From a virus, in IMG/VR virus record IMGVR_UViG_3300010151_003197, positions 1 to 30,548 of that record: a stretch of 30,548 nucleotides of DNA. One strand, given 5' to 3'. The translations under genes were made by a program, and so were the position numbers. Of this stretch, positions 1-8,900 are shown piece by piece; the stretch's first letter is position 1, and every line of letters starts with the position of its first letter. The notes beneath the pieces were generated by a model. The model was not told where the DNA came from. It worked only from the letters and a program-made list of their open reading frames with translations, and did no database searches.

Positions 1-1524
1 AATATGGATTACGAAAGTTATGGAGTACCTAGAGATCTTAAAGTAATAGATAATTACGTATCTTATCAGCCCGAACGGACCGCATATGATGATGGTGGTG
101 GAAATGAGGATAGGATTAACTATGTTGGGCTTAATCTATGGTATTGCGATAGCTATACTGTTTCGAATAATACACTAAACGGTAACGAAACTACGGGGAT
201 TTATACATTAGGTGGACAAGCTCTGATTACAAACAATACACTTATCCAAACAGCTAATGAGTTTAATCATATAGAAGGGGTATCTACTGGTTGTATTATA
301 TACTTTAATCAATGTGAGAGAACTAAGGGTTCTGTGAAAATCACAGGTAATACTATACAAGGGTGTCAGCCTGATGCTGGTAGATATGCAATCTATGTCT
401 CGGCTGGTGCTGAAGAGGGTGGTAGTAAGGGAGTCTCTATTAGTGGTGGGGTGTTGGTTTCTGGTAACTCAATTAACCATAACAAAGCTATAGGTGGTGG
501 GGGTATCTACTGTAGAGGAGTTGGAGCGAATACAATAAACGGTTGTATTATAGAAGCTAATAATATTAGGAAGACTCATAATGGTATTTATATGACCGGT
601 ACTTACGAAGGTATCATTTCTAATAATAGGGTTTTGTGTAATCTTAGTCCTACTGATGATGGTATTGATTTTCCTACATCAGAAAGGAATGGCGTTCGTA
701 TTCATGACTGTAGGAACACAAATGTTACTAACAATAATATTACTATGAACAAACCCGCTTCACCAAGTTATGGATTCAATAACGGTATATTAGTTTCGGA
801 CTCAGCCGGGAGTACTCCTACTAAGAACATTCTCGTTTCGGGTAATATGGTTAAAGGAGACCATCACACATCACTAGAGGGCGTATTGGATACAGGTATT
901 AAACTCCAAGCTTACAAGGGCGTCTTTGTAACTGGAAACAGTGTGTATAATATTCAACGAGGTTTTTATAGTGAGACTGGTGCTTTAATGAAGCAGCTGA
1001 GAACTTCGAACAATTTCTATTACCCCGGAGATGACACCACAGAGGACGCTGGAGAACCTTGGGGCAAGGAGATGGACACTGGGTTTACTCCTCAGGTTGA
1101 ATCTAGAACTGGGGCTAGTAACCTCGTGCGAGAGAGGCCTGCGAATTGCAGGTTTACATCGTTTGTTTTTACCCGTTCCTTAGACGAGCTATTGATTTCT
1201 GCCAAGCATAATCTCATGTTTTACGAAGGTATACGAGCAGCTTTAGGATTAGAAGCTGATGATACAATATTAAGTCTTTCCTATACCATGGTTATTGATG
1301 ATCCAGACGCCCCGGGGGGATTGGCGTGGGGAAGAATAAAACATTCACTATTGCGGGGGTATAACCTATACAATCGGTCAATAGATGATACACTATCTTG
1401 GACCTTAACTCACATACACGAAGAGAACCTGAGTTCCGAAACTGCTTTGATCAATGCGGAATTACAAATTAGTATTCTAGCTTTAGTAGCCGATTCCGTT
1501 GATACAGATGGAGCAACCTACTGA
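1..1524 (+). CDS. Tail spike/fibre protein, right-handed beta-helix (5' end cut by window)
   Basis: The frame is open to the window edge. The first ATG is at 4, with no upstream sequence to show a ribosome site, so the true N-terminus probably lies outside. About the first 330 residues carry regularly spaced short strands ending in Asn-rich turns (SNNTLNGN, ITNNTL, ITGNTI, VSGNSI, VTNNNIT, VSGNMV, VTGNSV). This is the pattern of parallel beta-helix proteins of the pectate-lyase/NosD type used by phage tail spikes to bind or cut surface polysaccharide. Residues from about 350 to 506 lack the pattern and probably form a distinct C-terminal domain, perhaps for trimerisation or folding. No catalytic residues can be assigned. 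The stop overlaps the next start (TGATG), so the gene is translationally coupled to the small terminase, as tail-fibre and terminase genes are adjacent in T7 (gp17-gp18-gp19). Confidence 0.82.
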   Translation, partial: NMDYESYGVPRDLKVIDNYVSYQPERTAYDDGGGNEDRINYVGLNLWYCDSYTVSNNTLNGNETTGIYTLGGQALITNNTLIQTANEFNHIEGVSTGCIIYFNQCERTKGSVKITGNTIQGCQPDAGRYAIYVSAGAEEGGSKGVSISGGVLVSGNSINHNKAIGGGGIYCRGVGANTINGCIIEANNIRKTHNGIYMTGTYEGIISNNRVLCNLSPTDDGIDFPTSERNGVRIHDCRNTNVTNNNITMNKPASPSYGFNNGILVSDSAGSTPTKNILVSGNMVKGDHHTSLEGVLDTGIKLQAYKGVFVTGNSVYNIQRGFYSETGALMKQLRTSNNFYYPGDDTTEDAGEPWGKEMDTGFTPQVESRTGASNLVRERPANCRFTSFVFTRSLDELLISAKHNLMFYEGIRAALGLEADDTILSLSYTMVIDDPDAPGGLAWGRIKHSLLRGYNLYNRSIDDTLSWTLTHIHEENLSSETALINAELQISILALVADSVDTDGATY

Positions 1525-1736
1525 TGTCTGATAAAATTAATGTACTTAATGACCGTCTGGCTGATAGCCTGCTGGCTGACCTTGATGATGAGAGTAAATG
1601 TACACCCGGACTTTATCAGATTATCCGTGGGTATATCAATGATAACCGTGAGGCTTTGGATGGCATCCCTTCGGACTCTCTTGACTTCCTTGAGAAGAAG
1701 ATGACAGATGCTATACCGTTTAGGAAGGAGGCCTAG
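1524..1736 (+). CDS. Small terminase subunit (T7 gp18/DNA maturase A-like)
   Basis: This 70-residue acidic helical protein overlaps the spike stop by one base and ends 4 nt before the large terminase start. The stretch LADSLLADLDDESKCTPGLYQ resembles T7 gp18 (MLADLSDHERRSPQLYN, from memory): a short helix, a DL-D-E turn, then P-x-LY and another helix. Family knowledge: gp18 binds the concatemer and hands DNA to the large terminase during packaging. It is slightly shorter than T7 gp18 (89 aa). The position directly before a gp19-like gene is the strongest support. A larger ORF on the opposite strand covering this gene and the start of terL is a shadow. Confidence 0.8.
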   Translation: MSDKINVLNDRLADSLLADLDDESKCTPGLYQIIRGYINDNREALDGIPSDSLDFLEKKMTDAIPFRKEA

Positions 1737-1740
1737 ACTG

Positions 1741-3420
1741 ATGAACATACCCCAAGAAATGCTCGAAGATTTCCGGAACCATCTTTGGGCTTGCTTTAAA
1801 CACCTAGGTTTGGGGGAACCTACACCTGTCCAGTATGCTATGGCTGAGAGGCTCCAGAGCTTCGCTAAGGACATGCAACTCCAAGCTGGGCGGGGGTTCG
1901 GAAAGTCTGTCATAACGGCTTGTCTGGCCTCGTGGTTCCTCCTACGGGACGCTAATGCTACCATCATGGTGGTGTCCGCTACAGGTAACAAAGCAGCAGA
2001 GTTTATTAGTATGACAAGAAAGATCTTGGATCTTGTTCCTTACTGTGAACACCTGAGACCGGGTGATCATACTACAGATAATGCCTTTGCTTTTAACGTA
2101 GAGGCTAGGACTAAGATTGGTCAGGATAAATCTTGCTTTGCTCGGGGTATTGGATCACAGATAACCGGATCTCATGCTGACTTTGTAATTGCAGATGATG
2201 TAGAAATAGAAGGTAACTGTGAAACTGCTAATGCTAGAGAGAAGTTACTTAATAAGGTAGCAGAGTTTGAACAGATTCGTAACGTGGGTGGACGAGTTAT
2301 CTTCTTGGGTACTCCACAGATTAAAGACTCTATCTATACGCACCTAAAGATGGGGTATAAGGTAACAAAATTCCCGGCAGTCATGCCCGATAAGAGTAGT
2401 ATTGCAGAAACTGAGGATGTTGATGAATGGGTCTTAGGTTTAAATATAGAACAAAACAAACCAACGCAACCAGAAAGATTTCCAGAGGAGGTGTTGCTTG
2501 ATAGAATGGCAAAGATCGGCCCTAAGTTATTTGCTCTTCACTATAAACTCGATACAACTCTCGCTGACTTCGAGAAGTATCCTCTTCGCTTATCTGATCT
2601 TATTGTAATTGATGTAAATCCTGACATATGCCCCGAGAAAATAATCTGGGCTAAGTCTAATCCAATGAAAGGTATACCTGCTTTTGGATTATCGGGAGAT
2701 ATAATCTATGAACCTATGTGGGTTTCTGATGTATATACTCCTTACATACAACGAGTTATGTATGTAGACCCAAGTGGTAGAGGTGAGGATGAGACGGCTG
2801 TGTGTGTGGCCTCGTTCGCCAATGGGTATATCTACATCCATGAGCTTATCGGATATCCGGGTGGTTACGAGAAACCAATCCTAAAGAAGATAGCAAAGAT
2901 GGCTTACGAATACAACGTAAACCTAATACGAGTCGAGAGTAACTTTGGTGATGCTATGTACTGTCAGTTATTAGCTCCTATAGTTACAGAAGTGTGTGGA
3001 AGAATAGCTATCGAAGACTTCAGAGTCTCTGGTCGCAAAGAAGCACGCATCATAGATTCTTTAGAACCTGTTATGGCATCCCATCGTTTAGTCTTTGATA
3101 GAAGAGCTATATGCCAAGAGGAAAACCAGAAACAGCTTACAAGAATCTTTGATAAGAGAGGTGCTCTACCAAAGGATGACCGAGTTGATGTCTTAGCAGC
3201 AGCTGTATCTCACTGGGAGGGCTTGCTTTCTAAGGATGTAGATGTTATAATAGAAAAGAATCGACAGGCTGAAAGAAATAATGTAGTCAAGACATGGCTC
3301 AATGATGATCGTCGTATGGGTCTCTGGAAAAACCAAGTATCTAGGTCTACCCTAAATAAAGATATGCCAAGAGATATATACACTGCAAATAAGTGGCGAG
3401 TAAACCGCCGTAGCTGGTAA
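1741..3420 (+). CDS. Large terminase subunit, T7 gp19-like ATPase/nuclease
   Basis: The protein is 559 aa, counted from the ATG at 1741. An in-frame ATG exists at 1708, but the ribosome site AGGAAGGAGG (1722-1731) sits at the right distance only for 1741. Visible motifs: Walker A AGRGFGKS at residues 49-56, Walker B FVIADDVE at 148-155, and nuclease residues in VDPSGRG (Asp343), ESNFGDAM (Asp404) and DDRVDVLA (Asp483). Much of the chain can be aligned by eye with T7 gp19, including LGTPQ and the AREKL and EKYPLRL stretches. It is the motor that translocates DNA into the prohead and cuts the concatemer. Length is close to T7 gp19 (about 586 aa). A gp14-like gene follows after 12 nt. Confidence 0.96.
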   Translation: MNIPQEMLEDFRNHLWACFKHLGLGEPTPVQYAMAERLQSFAKDMQLQAGRGFGKSVITACLASWFLLRDANATIMVVSATGNKAAEFISMTRKILDLVPYCEHLRPGDHTTDNAFAFNVEARTKIGQDKSCFARGIGSQITGSHADFVIADDVEIEGNCETANAREKLLNKVAEFEQIRNVGGRVIFLGTPQIKDSIYTHLKMGYKVTKFPAVMPDKSSIAETEDVDEWVLGLNIEQNKPTQPERFPEEVLLDRMAKIGPKLFALHYKLDTTLADFEKYPLRLSDLIVIDVNPDICPEKIIWAKSNPMKGIPAFGLSGDIIYEPMWVSDVYTPYIQRVMYVDPSGRGEDETAVCVASFANGYIYIHELIGYPGGYEKPILKKIAKMAYEYNVNLIRVESNFGDAMYCQLLAPIVTEVCGRIAIEDFRVSGRKEARIIDSLEPVMASHRLVFDRRAICQEENQKQLTRIFDKRGALPKDDRVDVLAAAVSHWEGLLSKDVDVIIEKNRQAERNNVVKTWLNDDRRMGLWKNQVSRSTLNKDMPRDIYTANKWRVNRRSW

Positions 3421-3432
3421 AGGAGATTATTT

Positions 3433-4179
3433 ATGTTTATGGCCGCAGCGATGGGCGCAATGTCCCTTATGGGGGCACTGTCGCAAGGTGAGCAGCAGAA
3501 ACAACAGAACGCTATGCAGAGGGCACAGCATGCAGAGAAGGAATACAATAGACAGCTTAATAACCAAATAAAGAATAGAAATATTGCGAAGGCTAATGCT
3601 GCTAAGTGGATGCAGAATATTAAGATTGGTGAAGCTGCTAGCAGGGCTAGAGGAGAGCAAGAGTTTTGGCTTAAGTATAACTTTGATAATGCTTCAGGAC
3701 AATTCTCTCGTCAGTATCAAAAAGTAAACTCCAGTATTCAGACTTCTTTACGCCAAAGGAATATTAATCCCAATAGCGGGACAGCTCAATCTATTCTTAG
3801 GCAGACATTAAATACTGCCAAAACAGGAATGACATCTAGAGGAGTACAATTCTCTAATTCTCTAGTTAGTGCCGAAAGACAACAGCAACAGATGTTAGCA
3901 AAGAGAGATTTCGGATATCAAGGACAAGAGAAATTTATTCCGGGTCAGCTATTCCAGCAATCGGATTCATCTATCATGCAGACTGCTTTAGTATCTGGTG
4001 TTATATCTGGTGTCTCCACTGGTATGGCCCAAGCAGCAACACAGTCATTCCAAGGTGAACAAATGCAGGCAGCTGAAACGCAGGCTAATTTATTGGGGCA
4101 ACAGAATGAAATAATGATGGGAGCTTTGAATGTTGCCCAAGGATACGCCCGTAGCGGTATGGGACCACAGAGACCGTAA
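3433..4179 (+). CDS. Internal virion protein, T7 gp14-like
   Basis: The protein is 248 aa. AAAGGAGA ends 8 nt upstream of the start. The N-terminus (MFMAAAMGAMSLMGALSQGEQ) is a small-residue hydrophobic helix followed by a long Gln/Arg/Ala-rich helical region, and a second Ala/Gly/Ser hydrophobic stretch lies near residues 183-205 (ALVSGVISGVSTGMAQA). This layout matches T7 gp14 and its relatives, which are ejected first and form a pore in the outer membrane. No enzyme motif is seen. The assignment rests on composition, layout and neighbourhood rather than a firm motif. The gene ends 10 nt before the next start, with GGAGG in the gap. Confidence 0.7.
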   Translation: MFMAAAMGAMSLMGALSQGEQQKQQNAMQRAQHAEKEYNRQLNNQIKNRNIAKANAAKWMQNIKIGEAASRARGEQEFWLKYNFDNASGQFSRQYQKVNSSIQTSLRQRNINPNSGTAQSILRQTLNTAKTGMTSRGVQFSNSLVSAERQQQQMLAKRDFGYQGQEKFIPGQLFQQSDSSIMQTALVSGVISGVSTGMAQAATQSFQGEQMQAAETQANLLGQQNEIMMGALNVAQGYARSGMGPQRP

Positions 4180-4189
4180 GGAGGATTAA

Positions 4190-5209
4190 ATGGCAAGTTA
4201 TGAAACACTTAGAAAGATGGCGGGATTAATTCCTACTACCAATCCTTCTCAACAAGCAGATAAACTATACTCAGACTCGTTTTCTAAAAAGTCTAAGGAG
4301 TGGGAAGTAACTCACTCAAAGTTACCAGCCCAAGAAAAGTTTACTTTGTGGGAACTTAATATAGGAACCAAAGAGTTTGCTGCTTCCAATCCAAAAGAGT
4401 ATCATGAAACTAGGGAAAGATTACACCCCCTAGGTAAAGAAGCTGCAAGGAAAGAGTATAGAGATGTTCTTGACCTAGAGTTAGTGGGTTTAGATTCCGC
4501 TTCCCAAGAGACTATAATTAAGAATAGAGCAAGAGAACTTCCTGTTTATGCCCTTGATTATCTGGATAGAGTTCCTTCCTTGCAGCAGGTTCTTGATGGT
4601 AAGTATGTTAACAGAGCTTTACGAAACAATGTTGAAGTTCATTCTCAGATATTCGCAGGATTAGATTTTACAGAACTGGATACTGATGGTACAAAGAACT
4701 CTCATCTTGATGACCTAATGAAGACTGTTGATATGGGTCGAGCAAACGATGTAGTTATACATAATGGTCGTGTTTCTCTTCCAGATCCAGAGCACCCAGA
4801 TGGCTATTCCCCAGTATTTTCTTACCCGTTCTTATCCGATCTAAGTTTGGAGCAACTCAAAATGAATAGAGTTTATGTCCGACCAGTTGCTGAGAAGAGT
4901 ATAATGAATGGGTATGAGGAATCTCTTATTAAGAGAGAAACCCAAGAGAAAGAGACTTTAAACTTAGAGTATAATAAAACAACTGATCCTAATACCCCAA
5001 GAGAGTTTATTGCTAATGCTTTAATAGACCGAGACTCTACCCGAGATGGTGGTGGACTTCTAACAGTAGGTACCATTACGGATATCATGTTCAAGAAAGC
5101 ACCTAAGTATTCTTCGTATGATGAGATGTTAGTTGATTACAAGGATTTATTAACAGATGTCTTTAACAAAACCTATAGGAGGCTAACTGATGGCTCAGAT
5201 GGAAAATGA
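4190..5209 (+). CDS. Unknown virion-module protein, 339 aa
   Basis: I do not recognise this protein. It starts 7 nt after AAGGAGG (about 4178-4184) and overlaps the next gene by 20 nt, so it belongs to the same co-translated block. The sequence is charged, rich in Lys/Glu/Asp and probably mostly helical, with no signal peptide, transmembrane segment or catalytic motif. A central part (about residues 170-215, DDVVIHNGRVSLPDPEHPDGYSP region) looks less helical. Its place between a gp14-like protein and the two large proteins suggests an internal-core or ejected component, but that is inference from position only. Confidence 0.75.
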   Translation: MASYETLRKMAGLIPTTNPSQQADKLYSDSFSKKSKEWEVTHSKLPAQEKFTLWELNIGTKEFAASNPKEYHETRERLHPLGKEAARKEYRDVLDLELVGLDSASQETIIKNRARELPVYALDYLDRVPSLQQVLDGKYVNRALRNNVEVHSQIFAGLDFTELDTDGTKNSHLDDLMKTVDMGRANDVVIHNGRVSLPDPEHPDGYSPVFSYPFLSDLSLEQLKMNRVYVRPVAEKSIMNGYEESLIKRETQEKETLNLEYNKTTDPNTPREFIANALIDRDSTRDGGGLLTVGTITDIMFKKAPKYSSYDEMLVDYKDLLTDVFNKTYRRLTDGSDGK

Positions 5210-5921
5210 AATAATCACTATTAATGCTCCTATGGCACCGGTCATTGATGTAATTATGCCACCCTTAAGAGAGGGGGGTGTGAGTATGGTAGCTCCTGAG
5301 TACGACAACTCAATGGCTAATTATTACAAATCTTTAAGGGAAACTGTTCGTTCAACAACTGCCGCCTTTAAATCTATTATAGATACGGGTAATGAAAAGG
5401 CAAAGTGGGATATTAAAAATAAGCTAACTAGAGAGAAGGCGATTCGAAGTTTCATGCTTAATGAAGCCACCGAACTGGGACTAATACCCGAGTCTTTTAA
5501 ATCTCCTACAGCTAAGCAGTTTGTGGATGCTGTAACTAAAAACACAGCTAAGGACGATAATCTGGTACTAAGGAAGGCGGCCGATAATCTGGTACTAAAG
5601 GATAAGGACGATAATCTGGTACTAAAGAAGGTAGAAGAAGGATGGGATGCTAACGGTAATGGTATTCCAGATTATTTGGAAAGAATGCCGGATGCTGATG
5701 GTAATGGTATTCCAGATTATTTGGAAAGATCGCCTATGGGACCACCGGCACCAGCTAAAGTTCCGACATATGTGGTTCGGAAAAGAGCCGCTTCTCTCGC
5801 TGACGCTATGGGACCACCGGCACTCATCGGCGATTTGATTACACCTCCAGCAAATCCTTGGATATTACAAGCAAGTCCCTTTAGAGAAGTTGGGGAATAT
5901 ATTAGAGGAGCAGTACACTGA
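5190..5921 (+). CDS. Repeat-bearing virion-module protein with calcium-loop-like repeats
   Basis: The protein is 243 aa. Its start at 5190 is chosen for AGGAGGC a few bases upstream (5178-5184), although this lies inside the previous gene. The N-terminal ~115 residues are helical and unrecognised. Residues 122-148 hold three 9-residue repeats around DNLVLxK. Residues 153-182 hold two 15-residue repeats, DANGNGIPDYLERMP and DADGNGIPDYLERSP. These place Asp/Asn at loop positions 1, 3, 5 and 9 and Glu at 12, as in thrombospondin-type-3 and EF-hand-like calcium loops. Two copies of a Met-Gly-Pro-Pro-Ala phrase follow in a Pro-rich tail. Calcium binding is inferred from the motif. The stop overlaps the next start (TGATG). 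The role is unknown; the protein may be a minor virion or linker component. Confidence 0.78.
   Translation: MAQMENEIITINAPMAPVIDVIMPPLREGGVSMVAPEYDNSMANYYKSLRETVRSTTAAFKSIIDTGNEKAKWDIKNKLTREKAIRSFMLNEATELGLIPESFKSPTAKQFVDAVTKNTAKDDNLVLRKAADNLVLKDKDDNLVLKKVEEGWDANGNGIPDYLERMPDADGNGIPDYLERSPMGPPAPAKVPTYVVRKRAASLADAMGPPALIGDLITPPANPWILQASPFREVGEYIRGAVH
5556..5634 (+). repeat. Three 27-nt tandem repeats coding DNLVLxK
   Basis: The 16-nt core GATAATCTGGTACTAA occurs at 5556, 5583 and 5610, exactly 27 nt apart, with diverged spacers between cores. The reading frame is kept (9 residues per unit). Identical cores at the DNA level point to recent duplication rather than protein-level convergence. Confidence 0.93.
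5646..5735 (+). repeat. Two 45-nt tandem repeats coding a calcium-loop motif
   Basis: A 30-nt block is identical at 5655-5684 and 5700-5729, giving a 45-nt (15-residue) period. Each unit encodes D-x-(N/D)-G-N-G-I-P-D-Y-L-E-R-x-P. Confidence 0.93.
5734..5823 (+). repeat. Dispersed 18-nt repeat pair
   Basis: CTATGGGACCACCGGCAC occurs at 5734-5751 and again at 5806-5823. Both copies encode Met-Gly-Pro-Pro-Ala in the Pro-rich tail of the 243-aa protein, 72 nt apart and in frame. Confidence 0.9.
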
Positions 5922-8900
5922 TGTCTATATCTAACTTAGATTATTTTCTTGATAACTATAACTCTCTCTCTGATCCAGAGAGTTTATCTTCGCGGGCTGG
6001 TAAATCTGTACAGGAAGCTTTCCTTGCAGCTATGACCTCGTTCAACCCCCATGGAGGCCCCCACGATCCCCAACTTATGTTTCAGGGAGATAATGAGCTG
6101 ATAGAAGGGTTGAATCCGTGGGCACAGCCCACTAACATTGACCGAGATACTTATAATCCGTGGGCACAGCCCACTAACATTGACCGAGATACTTATGAAG
6201 CTGAGGTTTTTAAGAGTAACTTATTCCGAGCTACCCAAGCAACCTCAAGAGAAACATTACTAGGTAATATCAATGAGCATAATAACTATAGTGCTAAAGC
6301 TACACCCTTTGATCAAGACAAATTAGTTGAGTCTCCTCTTGAAGGTATGAGTGAGTTTTATAATAGTATAGCTAGCTTCTATACAAAACAAGCTCCTGAA
6401 TTTGCCTTGGATATAGGTGGACAAATTCCAAGTCACTCTCTCTTTATTGGTGGAAACTACCTAGATGTTAATGAAGGTGGCGAACTTATAAATATAGATC
6501 ATAAGATGTTTGGTCCTCCAGAAGATATGGTGGATATGTCTTTTGAGGCTGGAGAGAGTTTACACTTTTTATCTTCCTTAGAAGATACATTTTTTCCAAT
6601 GACAGCTTGGAAAATATTGGAGGTAGATGATCTTATTCCTCTTAATAGATTGAATCCAGATGAGGTAAGAACAGAAGTTGAAAAGCTTCTCAAGATGTCC
6701 TTACCAAGGGAGCATACAATAGTTACGGATGAGCTATTTGATGAAATTCTTTGGGGTACTGAGTATGGTAATGATACTCTGCTAAAACAAGTTTATAAGG
6801 ACCCCGGAATTTTGGATAAGTTAGGTGGTGCCTTCGATAAACTAATCCGAGGGTTTACAGAAGATATTCCGAATGCCTTAGGAGAGTTTTTTACAAGAGC
6901 ACCGGGTGCTATAGGTGAAGGATTACAGAGGGCGACAATGGAAGGTCTTCCTGCTATGGCCTCTGCATTAACTAATATGTCTACTGCTCTCGAAGAGGGA
7001 GTAGAAGAAACCACGGGATCTAAAGTTACCTTAGCTGATAAGGCTACTGGTATTAACAGGATGGCATATCTTATAGCTAAAGTTTCGCAGGACTTCGGTG
7101 ACTGGTGGGATCAGTCAGCTATAGGAAAGATTGTAAATAAGGTTGCTTCTGTACCTAGAAAGTTAGATGAGGGTTTTGAACGTTTCAATAGAGAGCACGC
7201 TTCGAGATCTGGGCATCCGATTCAGGGTTCAGCAATAATAACACATCTTAGTGATAGACCTGTAGTAGATTTCACGATTACGCCTGAGAGTGTTGAGTTT
7301 AGTATGTCTGAAGGTATATCGTCCTACTTCGGCGCAGCTCAGGATTGGTGGCAAGACTTATTAGATTCAACAGAGGGTGCTCAAGAACTTTTTGATATCT
7401 TTAACGAAGGACGCTCTAATGCTAAAGAGGGTCTTGAGTTTATATTTCAAAATGGTATAATTCCCTCAGCTGTAATGGCTATGGGTGATCAGGTTATCGA
7501 GATGATGAATACTGGGGATCAAGAAGATAGTATAACAACATCTTTCAGGAAGGCTGTAACCTCACTTTCAAATGTTTCTACATTATTCTCTGGTATTCAA
7601 TACCCTTGGTTAAGTCCTATGTCGTATGCTAGTACTTCCGTGCAAGACGCTTCGAGTGAACTATATGGCTCTGATTTAGTTGGGGAAAGAGTAGCTGGTC
7701 TCAATGATGCTGCTAACAAGGGAGCTACACTAGACATAGTAGGTTCTGGACGGCATTGGCGGTTCGAGGAAAACATGAGAAGATTTATGAACCATAGTCT
7801 TAAGAATCAGAACTTCAAAACCTATGCAGATGCTAAAACATTTATGTATGATGTTATTAGCAATCCTGATAAACATAGTATAACAGAACAAATAGCTTAC
7901 CTCACTATATGGAATGAAGGTTTTGATGGATTGAAGGGTTTCCTAGATAGCGGTACTAAAGATAATGCTACGCAAACTCACGAGGGTTTAGTGAAAGATC
8001 ACTTCATAGCAATGATGTCAGGACAGCAGATTTTTGCAGGCAAAGCCGGAACTTCTCCCTTTGATTTTATTTGGGACTTGGGTAATAATGCCCAAAACCT
8101 AAAGATATATCAGACCCCGAGCGGTCAAGTGATGTGGGACCAGATGAGAAATTGGATGCAGGGTCTATATGAAGACGAGTATAGATCTCTTACTAATCTC
8201 CCAGATAGTGCCGAAATTCCACCATGGAGAGTATTGCCGTCTGAGCCACATACAGCAGGTCAGGGTTATCAGTATTTATTTGATGATCTTGAAAAGGATA
8301 CTGTACAACAAACCGCTACAATTATGACTCTTGCGAAGCTTGATGCGATGGGAGGATTTGTTGATGATAAGGGCAATCCTGTAAGAAATGCAATTCTTGA
8401 TCGTATAGGATCACAGGTAAAGGCGGGATTAAATGCAATAGATATAACTAACATTGAGGAAAAGGTGCGGAATGATAGAGGAGATGAGCTACTGCCCGCC
8501 TTTACTGCCCTTACTACTATGTATAAGCTTCTTGACCGAAGAGGAACAACAGAGGGATATGAACAACGACTTTCTCTGCTCTCTAACTCTCTTGGTTTTA
8601 CTAGACAAAGTTTAAATGTAATGGAAGTCGCAACAGACTATCTTCAAAACACCCAACCGACATTCAACCCATGGGCTATTGCATTACGTGGTGATGTAGA
8701 TAAGATAGAACACATGGCCGATATGTTAAGGGATGCAGAGAGTGGAACCCGAAATGTATTCGTTGGCTTGTCAAGTATTCTTCATGGAGAAGTAGATCTC
8801 CCAGAAATTTCACCTCGTAATGTACTTGCTATGAATGATATGATGGCCCCTGATTATGCGTTTATTGGTTTAGATGGTCCGGAGCAAGCGGAAGAATACC

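Noticed and set aside
1708-1740. Upstream ATG giving an 11-residue longer large terminase
   Set aside because: It lies within the small terminase gene and before the ribosome site; the ATG at 1741 is correctly spaced.
5556-5634. CRISPR-like regular repeats
   Set aside because: Only three units with 11-nt spacers, in frame within a gene; this is an internal protein repeat.
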